55,388 bases of DNA, taken from NCBI GenBank assembly GCA_026389735.1, contig JAPLHH010000141.1, positions 1-55,388 on the forward strand, written 5' to 3'. A program made the position numbers and the translations under genes. Under the pieces are notes generated by a model. The model saw only the letters and a program-made list of their open reading frames with translations. It made no database searches and had not been told where the DNA came from. Of the stretch, positions 50,184 to 55,388 are shown piece by piece; position 1 is the stretch's first letter, and every line of letters begins with the position of its first letter. The DNA comes from Chloroflexota bacterium. GTDB taxonomy: Bacteria; Chloroflexota; Dehalococcoidia; GIF9; UBA5620.

Positions 50184-51386
50184 CTACTGGCAGTTTAATG
50201 AATTTATGGTTGCATTATGTTTTATAAGGGGCTTGATTGCTTGGGCGGGAATAGCGACAGCCAAGTGCTTTAGTGTTTTCAAGATGAGCTCACTGTGCCA
50301 ATCAAAAGAGAAATCATCCAGCTCGGCTATAAACTGTGGTATACCGTTGTTGCTTATGAAATTGTGCAGGCGCTCAATCTGCCGATTATCAAGTTTCTTG
50401 TAAAGACGATGTGCCCAGTAGCCAACTTGAAGCTCTTTACCTAGTCTGGCTCGCCACCCCTTCTGATAGGAAGCTAGTCTGGATTTAGAGAAGTCATGGG
50501 CTTGAAATGCTTGGTGGAGAGTATCAGCAGCTATGTCAGCACACACGAGTCCGTAATATATACCACCGCCAGTAGTTGGCTTAACCTGTCCGGCTGCCTC
50601 GCCAACTACCAGTATTCGGTCGGCGTATGTCTTGGGGAGAGGCCGGAGGGGGATAGCCCCGTAACCTAAGATGGCTTCGGTTGAGGTTATTTTGCCTTGA
50701 GTTTTAAGGCTTGATAGCAATTTGTTTAAGTGCCATTCGGGTCGCTGGTGTGTTAATAGCCCAGCTAGGCCTCTATTAGCTCTGGTAGGTACCAGCCACG
50801 CAAAACCGCCAGGAGCCAGTCTCTGGTCAAAGTAAATTTCCGCCTCGCCAGGGTCATTCATGTTTACCTCGGCTTGAGCCCCGATAATAAAATCGCTTAT
50901 CTCTCCTAAGCCAAGCTTTCCGGGCAATGGTGAGCCAAACCCTGCGGCTATGACCGCCGTCTCGGCTTTAAATAATTTCTTTTGCTCTCCGCAATTGGCT
51001 GCCACGCAGAAGCAATCGGTTCCAGCCTGGATATCAGCTACCTGTGTACCGAAAAGATAACAGACGCCAGATTTCTGAGCATGGTCTGCCAGCGCTAGGT
51101 TAAGAGCTGGCCGGTCAATGACATAGGCCGCTTCATGACTCCGCCACAGTCTAAGGGGTTTACTTGAAGGTGCTAAGAATCTGGCTGAGCTAACTTGCCT
51201 TATGATGAGGTTTTTATCAATAGGTATCAAATCAAGGCATTCTTTGCTAATAATGCCAGTGCAGCAAACATCCTGCCCAGCAGCCATTTTCTTGTCTAGG
51301 ACAAGCACCTTGTAGCCAAGCTGGGCTAACTTCCCAGCTAGATAGCTACCAACTGGCCCTGCGCCGATTATGATGGTGTTATACAA
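50184..51386 (-). CDS. Geranylgeranyl reductase-family FAD protein
   Basis: A 400-residue flavoprotein of the geranylgeranyl reductase / digeranylgeranylglycerophospholipid reductase family: FAD-binding IIIGAGPVGSYLAGKLAQLG, CCTGIISKECL, GGFAWLVPTRANRGLAGLL, and ILVVGEAAGQVKPTTGGGIY. Members saturate isoprenoid double bonds. Its nearness to uppS (one gene apart on the same strand) hints that its substrate could be a polyprenyl or isoprenoid chain, but the substrate cannot be read. The C-terminal 80 residues are less conserved. Confidence 0.85.
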   Translation of the reverse strand: MYNTIIIGAGPVGSYLAGKLAQLGYKVLVLDKKMAAGQDVCCTGIISKECLDLIPIDKNLIIRQVSSARFLAPSSKPLRLWRSHEAAYVIDRPALNLALADHAQKSGVCYLFGTQVADIQAGTDCFCVAANCGEQKKLFKAETAVIAAGFGSPLPGKLGLGEISDFIIGAQAEVNMNDPGEAEIYFDQRLAPGGFAWLVPTRANRGLAGLLTHQRPEWHLNKLLSSLKTQGKITSTEAILGYGAIPLRPLPKTYADRILVVGEAAGQVKPTTGGGIYYGLVCADIAADTLHQAFQAHDFSKSRLASYQKGWRARLGKELQVGYWAHRLYKKLDNRQIERLHNFISNNGIPQFIAELDDFSFDWHSELILKTLKHLAVAIPAQAIKPLIKHNATINSLNCQ

Positions 51387-51467
51387 TTTTATCTCCTAAA
51401 GCAGTATGACCTTTTGAGGCCACCTGGCTAAGCTAAAGCTCTCCTGTACACACGTCTAAGCAGCCTG

Positions 51468-51911
51468 CTATGGGGGGATAACATTAATGTACAACCTGAG
51501 TGGCTCCTTCAAATAAGGCTCATCTTCGCCGTTTTTGTACAGATAGAAATCGATTCTCTGTCTTTCCCCAGCGAACTGAGGAGTGAAACTGATCTTCTTC
51601 TCCCATTTCTCCCCGTTAGCCAGCGTACCTATGTTTACTTCGCTGGCCTCGATGCCACCTGCCTTTATCTTTGCCTGATAGCTGGCTGGTTGATATTCGT
51701 GGTTAACTACACCAATTAGTATGTCAACAGGCTCACCCAAGATAACTTGTTTCGGGTAATTCTGAGCCTTGCCCTCTGCGCTCAGGATATAGAATTCAGT
51801 GAATTTCTCGCCTTTTTGCGGTGTAGCCACCATGTAGATAATAAAGCCTAACGTAGCCACTATGGCTACAATCAGGAAAATAGTCAGGGCTTTATTTTTT
51901 GTTTTATTCAT
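51468..51911 (-). CDS. DUF1616-like membrane-anchored protein
   Basis: A 147-residue protein with one N-terminal hydrophobic segment (residues 8-28, ALTIFLIVAIVATLGFIIYM) and an extracytoplasmic beta-rich domain with FTEFYILSAEGKAQNYPKQ and VDILIGVVNHEYQPASYQ, which match the DUF1616 pattern. The domain is predicted to lie outside the membrane and resembles Ig-like domains. Function unknown. Its start overlaps the end of a 45-residue frame by 8 bp. Confidence 0.75.
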   Translation of the reverse strand: MNKTKNKALTIFLIVAIVATLGFIIYMVATPQKGEKFTEFYILSAEGKAQNYPKQVILGEPVDILIGVVNHEYQPASYQAKIKAGGIEASEVNIGTLANGEKWEKKISFTPQFAGERQRIDFYLYKNGEDEPYLKEPLRLYINVIPP

Positions 51912-52041
51912 TTTCTGGAAGCCACCTTTTCAAATTACCAACTAGTCTCGTTAAATATTCCTCTGGCCCAATTTCTTTGATTAGCTTTACTCCCACCTCG
52001 ATAAAGAGGTCTTCTTCAATTAACTGGGGATACTTAATCAT
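51904..52041 (-). CDS. Possible small helical protein upstream of the DUF1616 gene
   Basis: A 45-residue frame, MIKYPQLIEEDLFIEVGVKL continuing with EIGPEEYLTRLVGNLKRW, ends inside the DUF1616 start (ATGAATAA overlap). It is acidic and helix-prone, and the overlap suggests translational coupling. No ribosome site is visible before its ATG, and no family is recognised, so it is tentative. Confidence 0.4.
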   Translation of the reverse strand: MIKYPQLIEEDLFIEVGVKLIKEIGPEEYLTRLVGNLKRWLPENE

Positions 52042-52072
52042 GTCTGTATCACGACACTAAGCTAAGCAGAAG

Positions 52073-52582
52073 CTATTTGTACCATTTCCAAGGATTGGGA
52101 AAGAACTGCGGGACCCGCTTAAGGTAATCATCATATGGCTCGCCAAAACGCTCCCTCAATTCTGGCTCTTCGACAAACTTCGCATGGAAGTAAACGATTA
52201 CACCATACAAAATGGCAAATCCCAATAAGGAGGGCGAGTAATAGACTACAGCCTCGCCGAGCAGAGTCAGCAATCCCCCCAGGGCCATTGGATTTCTTGA
52301 AAGTCTATAGGGGCCACTGACGACAAACGCTTTGGGCGGCAATTTGGGATTAGGCGTGCCTTGACCTTTAGTTTTGAATAGAAAGACCGTCCAAGCAACT
52401 AAGATTGTCCCAAGCAGGACGACACAAGCTCCAAACAGGGTGATTGAAATTGAATCGGCCAACACGTTTGGGTAATGGAAGTAGAAAGAGTCAATAAACT
52501 TACCCAATAAGGGTGACACCACCCACATAGCCAAAGCAACAACAATGTACGTCGCTAGTTCGATGACCTTATCCTTGCTCAT
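52073..52582 (-). CDS. Isoprenylcysteine carboxyl methyltransferase-family membrane protein
   Basis: A 169-residue membrane protein with four to five hydrophobic segments and the ICMT/phospholipid methyltransferase C-terminal signature: VSGPYRLSRNPMALGGLL (RNPMY-like), then HAKFVEEPELRERFGEPYDDYLKRVPQFFP. The EE..L...FG..Y..Y.. pattern binds S-adenosylmethionine in this family. The methyl acceptor in bacteria is unknown. The ATG at 52582 (MSKDKV) is assumed; a TTG at 52597 lies only 2 nt after GGGAGG. Confidence 0.82.
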   Translation of the reverse strand: MSKDKVIELATYIVVALAMWVVSPLLGKFIDSFYFHYPNVLADSISITLFGACVVLLGTILVAWTVFLFKTKGQGTPNPKLPPKAFVVSGPYRLSRNPMALGGLLTLLGEAVVYYSPSLLGFAILYGVIVYFHAKFVEEPELRERFGEPYDDYLKRVPQFFPNPWKWYK

Positions 52583-52597
52583 ACAATATTTCGGCAA

Positions 52598-52984
52598 AAC
52601 CTCCCTTTCCTCTGTATGTATGCTTTATGTTCCTCCCCCAACCCCTTGAGCATCATCCGCTCTTTCCGGGGAGGCCCGGCCGGCTGGCCTTGTCCAATAT
52701 TTCCTTTGGCTTACTCATGGTACCCAGTTAAGCAAGCTAACTTTCAGAAATGGCTCAGCGGTAGAGGTAACTGCAGGGAATCGATGCAGCTTGATGGCAG
52801 CCATAGCAAATGGCGACTTCTGATTGTAAAGTCTCATTCTAAATTTGGTGCAATTATACATGGGGCGCTGTTTAACTTGCAATCGTTGGTTGGGTAATGG
52901 GTGTTTGTTAAGTTGTAGCGGGGTTGTGATTCCTATTTGTATTTGAAGTTATGTCTCGTGCAGTGATGTGTTGTTCTAGGTGGC
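52598..52984. other. Non-coding gap, 387 bp
   Basis: Between the methyltransferase and hydrolase genes. I see no protein-like frame with a ribosome site, no tRNA and no clear repeat. A G/C-rich stretch (52667-52683, GGCCCGGCCGGCTGGCC) is locally palindromic but has no T tract. Confidence 0.5.
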
Positions 52985-53926
52985 TTATGTCGAGCGTTTG
53001 CTTGGAATTCCGAAGTTTGAGGTCAGAAAACCAGTGATTTTCCGCTCGATGAGAGGATACCATAGCCAGATGGTAACATGAGTGCCCGGGAACCACACGA
53101 TGGAAGGTTTATTGCAAGCTTCCCAGAAATCGATCGTAGCTTGCCTTGGGATGGCTTCGTCCCAAAGCGCATTAACCATCAATATCGGACGTTCCCGAAG
53201 GCATGGAGCGAAGGTCATCGGGTCGGTTAAAAAGCACTCTTTAGCCGGGATAACATTCCCAAAGCCCTTCTCGGCTATCTCAGCAAGGTACTGCGGATAG
53301 TGACTGCGGATTTGGTGGCATTCTGCCTCGGTGCAACCGTGCCCTTTCACTACGGCCTCGCTCTTGGTATTCCAGGCAATCTTTTCTGAGTTCCCCCCAG
53401 CGATGAGAAAAACCCCTGCCTTGATGCGCTTATCCAATCCCATGGCTATAGCAGAGACGAATCCACCAAGGCTTATTCCGATTACTCCTATCTGTTCTTT
53501 GGCTAGCTCTGGTCTGCTGCTTGCCCAGTCTATTATCTGACGAATTTCGATTACCGAGGCCTTGTAGCCTTCAAACCATTCCTCAGGGGTAATGAAGGGG
53601 AGGTGACTTTTCATAGCTTCTGGCATGCGGCTGGAGTGAAACACCAGATATAAGATGAAGGAGGCTATTCCCTTTTTCGCCAGAGTTCGCGCTAGGAGTC
53701 TACATGGGATTGTGCTCCGGTCACCCCACCCGTGAACCATAATAGCTAGCGGGGCACAGTCGGCATCCGGTGGCTGAAAGTATTCGCCGAAGACAGTATT
53801 GCTTTCTTCATATTGTGTAGTGTAAGCGGTGGGGAAATCGACTGCGTAATGTAACCACCGTGAGGTCGTTTCTTTCAGATGCATGTTGGAAAGGGGTTCG
53901 TTGCGCTGATAACTATACGGGTTCAT
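52985..53926 (-). CDS. Alpha/beta hydrolase (prolyl-oligopeptidase-like)
   Basis: A 313-residue soluble hydrolase: oxyanion region APLAIMVHGWGDR, nucleophile elbow GVIGISLGGFVSAI (Ser in GISLGG), an Asp in NALWDEAIPRQ and a His in FPGTHVTIW, giving a full Ser-Asp-His triad in order. No signal peptide is evident. The substrate is unknown; esterase or acyl-peptidase types are possible. It lies 32 bp after the second Usp gene on the same strand. Confidence 0.85.
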   Translation of the reverse strand: MNPYSYQRNEPLSNMHLKETTSRWLHYAVDFPTAYTTQYEESNTVFGEYFQPPDADCAPLAIMVHGWGDRSTIPCRLLARTLAKKGIASFILYLVFHSSRMPEAMKSHLPFITPEEWFEGYKASVIEIRQIIDWASSRPELAKEQIGVIGISLGGFVSAIAMGLDKRIKAGVFLIAGGNSEKIAWNTKSEAVVKGHGCTEAECHQIRSHYPQYLAEIAEKGFGNVIPAKECFLTDPMTFAPCLRERPILMVNALWDEAIPRQATIDFWEACNKPSIVWFPGTHVTIWLWYPLIERKITGFLTSNFGIPSKRST

Positions 53927-53958
53927 ATCTTAATTCGGCTTAATGTTGGCAACAATAA

Positions 53959-54831
53959 TTAGGTGTTCAAAGCGGGAAGAGGTGGGCGCACCAGCAAGGT
54001 CGGCTTTGAGGAACCCTCGATAATTCTAGATGCCACACTGCCATAGGCCCATTTGGTGATACCTGAAAAGCCATGGGTTGTTAGGGCTATCAGGTTAACT
54101 GAGTTATCCTCAGTATATTGGAGTATGGTCTCAACTGGTTTTCCTTCCAGAAATGCTGAATTGACCTTTACACCTTTGCTTGCGAGAGCAGTTTTCTTTT
54201 TGCCTAAATAGCGCTCAGCTTCCCTCTCCAGCTTAGCTATGAAGTCTTTCTCGTATTTCTCCCGGTCTATGTAAGCTGCTAGTTGGGGAAGCTTCGCTGG
54301 CTCGATGACCCTGAGAAGGACTACTTCACTGCCCATCACTTTGGCTAACTTCTCTACATAAGGGATGATAGCCTCGGAAAAGTGCGAGCCGTCCAGGGTT
54401 ACCAGAATCTTCCGCAGCTCCTTGTCGGCAGGTGTCTTTCCTGGCTGGCTTGACCTTACCAGAAATACCGGGATGTGTGACCTTTGCACAACTTTGTTGG
54501 CGATACTTCCCAGGGGCCAGTGGCTGATACCAGTGCGACCGTGAGTGGAGATGACAATTAAACTAACGTCGTTTTTCCCAGCAAAATCTATGATTGAGGT
54601 AGCAGGCTCCCCCTCGATACATGCTGATCGCGCCTTCATTCCTAGAGACTGGATTTTCTCGGCTCTTCTTTCAATATACTCCGTTAAAGCTCGTTCCAGA
54701 GGGTCACCCGCGAAACATACGGTTATAACAATAACCTCGCTATTGAATTTTCTGGCTAGCCATTCAACATAGGGAATAGCCTGCTCAGCCAGTTCTGAAC
54801 CATCTAGTGGAACGAGTATTTTTTCATACAT
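53959..54831 (-). CDS. Tandem universal stress protein (two UspA domains)
   Basis: A 290-residue pair of UspA domains. Domain 1 starts KILVPLDGSELAEQAIPYV and has STHGRTGISHWPLGSIANKV; domain 2 starts KILVTLDGSHFSEAIIPYV and has TTHGFSGITKWAYGSVASRI. Both carry the G-x2-G-x9-G(S) ATP-binding pattern. It parallels the protein at 36668-37576 but is clearly diverged, so the two are old paralogues. It precedes the hydrolase gene by 32 bp on the same strand. Function unknown beyond stress-related nucleotide binding. Confidence 0.92.
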   Translation of the reverse strand: MYEKILVPLDGSELAEQAIPYVEWLARKFNSEVIVITVCFAGDPLERALTEYIERRAEKIQSLGMKARSACIEGEPATSIIDFAGKNDVSLIVISTHGRTGISHWPLGSIANKVVQRSHIPVFLVRSSQPGKTPADKELRKILVTLDGSHFSEAIIPYVEKLAKVMGSEVVLLRVIEPAKLPQLAAYIDREKYEKDFIAKLEREAERYLGKKKTALASKGVKVNSAFLEGKPVETILQYTEDNSVNLIALTTHGFSGITKWAYGSVASRIIEGSSKPTLLVRPPLPALNT

Positions 54832-55072
54832 CTGTCCTAAGCCTCCTTTTCAGCGCTGGAGTCAAACTTTGAGAACTGAGTCTTGATATACCACAAATAG
54901 TTCTAATATATTAGCTTTAGGTGAAGTTTTTGGCAAGTTTTAGCGGAGCTTACCCTGAGCACCGTGTGAGATTCTTCGCTACGTGATCCTTTGGGTGCTA
55001 AGGCATTGTTCTAAAAGAGCCTATCATAGAAGCTGTCGTTGCGTGAGGCAAACTGCCTCAGCGGGAGATACC

Positions 55073-55252
55073 TCAGCCTGAGCTGCTGACGCAGGCTTTG
55101 CCCGAGGAGGCCGTGCCAAAGGTGGAGAAAATTCTTCGTGGCTGCTTTTTGCCACACTTGGGGCATTTTATCTCGCTGTCGCTATCCGCTATTTTTCGGT
55201 GCGCTTCAAACTTTTCGCCACAGTTTGTGCACTCATATTCATAGATTGGCAT
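55073..55252 (-). CDS. FmdB-type small zinc-ribbon protein
   Basis: A 59-residue protein, MPIYEYECTNCGEKFE, with CPKCGKKQPRRIFSTFG following, matches the FmdB/regulatory zinc-ribbon family: C8, C11, C30 and C33 bind one zinc. The start ATG at 55252 follows AGGGAG. FmdB proteins are suspected regulators, but their role is not established. The end, after about residue 47 (TASSGKACVSSSG), is low-complexity. A second short frame with a better ribosome site starts upstream at 55311 and overlaps it. Confidence 0.8.
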   Translation of the reverse strand: MPIYEYECTNCGEKFEAHRKIADSDSEIKCPKCGKKQPRRIFSTFGTASSGKACVSSSG

Positions 55253-55363
55253 ATTGGTTTCTCCCTAGATTCATAATTTAGTTTTACGTCTGCCTTTATT
55301 TCTTGCGACATTGTCGCCTCCTTATGCGTTATATGAAAAGACTTGTTTTTATTAACCCCCGAC

Positions 55364-55388
55364 TGTCATTGCGAGCGAAGCGTGGCAA
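55364..55388. repeat. TCATTGCGAG-type repeat, cut by window end
   Basis: GTCATTGCGAGCGAAGCGTGGCAA is identical to the left arm of the copy at 17710; the right arm would lie beyond the window. Confidence 0.8.

Noticed and set aside
52616..52897. 93-residue plus-strand frame in the gap 52598-52984
   Set aside because: No ribosome site, no recognisable motif and atypical composition; left as non-coding.

Overview
The window looks like a chromosome segment from a strictly or mostly anaerobic bacterium, most likely an uncultivated Dehalococcoidia-type Chloroflexota. The reasons are the gene content and style rather than any search: a minimal SufB/SufC pair, rubrerythrins, flavodiiron protein with high-molecular-weight rubredoxin, desulforedoxin, a giant benzoyl-CoA/2-hydroxyacyl-CoA-dehydratase-type activase, inositol-phospholipid genes, many tiny zinc-ribbon proteins, and dispersed TCATTGCGAG-type palindromic repeats. 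The taxonomic call is inference. No rRNA, tRNA, CRISPR array, transposase or phage gene was seen.

Region 1 (1-2372): the 5' end of ligA running off the left edge on the minus strand, a nested palindromic repeat, then a TMEM175/DUF1211-like membrane protein, a zinc-ribbon protein and an NfeD-like membrane protein.

Region 2 (2449-19313) is the most striking part: about 26 genes, all on the plus strand, opening with a PerR-like regulator behind a consensus promoter and an operator-like palindrome. They cover thiol redox (a selenocysteine-containing glutaredoxin with an in-frame UGA, followed by thioredoxin reductase), Fe-S assembly (a cysteine-desulfurase homologue that has lost its PLP lysine, IscU, TusA, SufC, SufB), peroxide/oxygen/NO defence (rubrerythrin fused to a hotdog thioesterase, ferritin-like proteins, high-molecular-weight rubredoxin, PAS protein, FprA, desulforedoxin, a shortened superoxide dismutase, a Rieske protein, a DJ-1/PfpI protein) and metal export (CopA with a YHS tail). 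Read together they form an oxygen-exposure, Fe-S repair and copper island.

Region 3 (19361-22602) is accessory: a membrane protein of unknown function, a putative PD-(D/E)XK nuclease and a DUF4258/DUF2283 toxin-antitoxin-like pair, punctuated by a third palindromic repeat family.

Region 4 (22775-33684) is housekeeping: recO, recR, ybaB, dnaX on the minus strand; rpsO, pnp, dapB, asd, dapA on the plus strand; then an alkyltransferase-like gene and purA on the minus strand.

Region 5 (33707-38474): an inositol-phospholipid operon (inositol-phosphate synthase, PimA-like glycosyltransferase, CDP-alcohol phosphatidyltransferase), a tandem universal stress protein, a PHP-domain protein and a DUF5679 zinc ribbon.

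Region 6 (38639-55388), nearly all minus strand: a 1385-residue double-ASKHA activase; the classical nusA-ylxR-infB-rbfA-truB translation operon; uppS; a sugar nucleotidyltransferase; a prenyl-reductase-like flavoprotein; small membrane proteins; a methyltransferase; an alpha/beta hydrolase; a second tandem universal stress protein; and an FmdB-type zinc ribbon. The window ends inside another TCATTGCGAG repeat.
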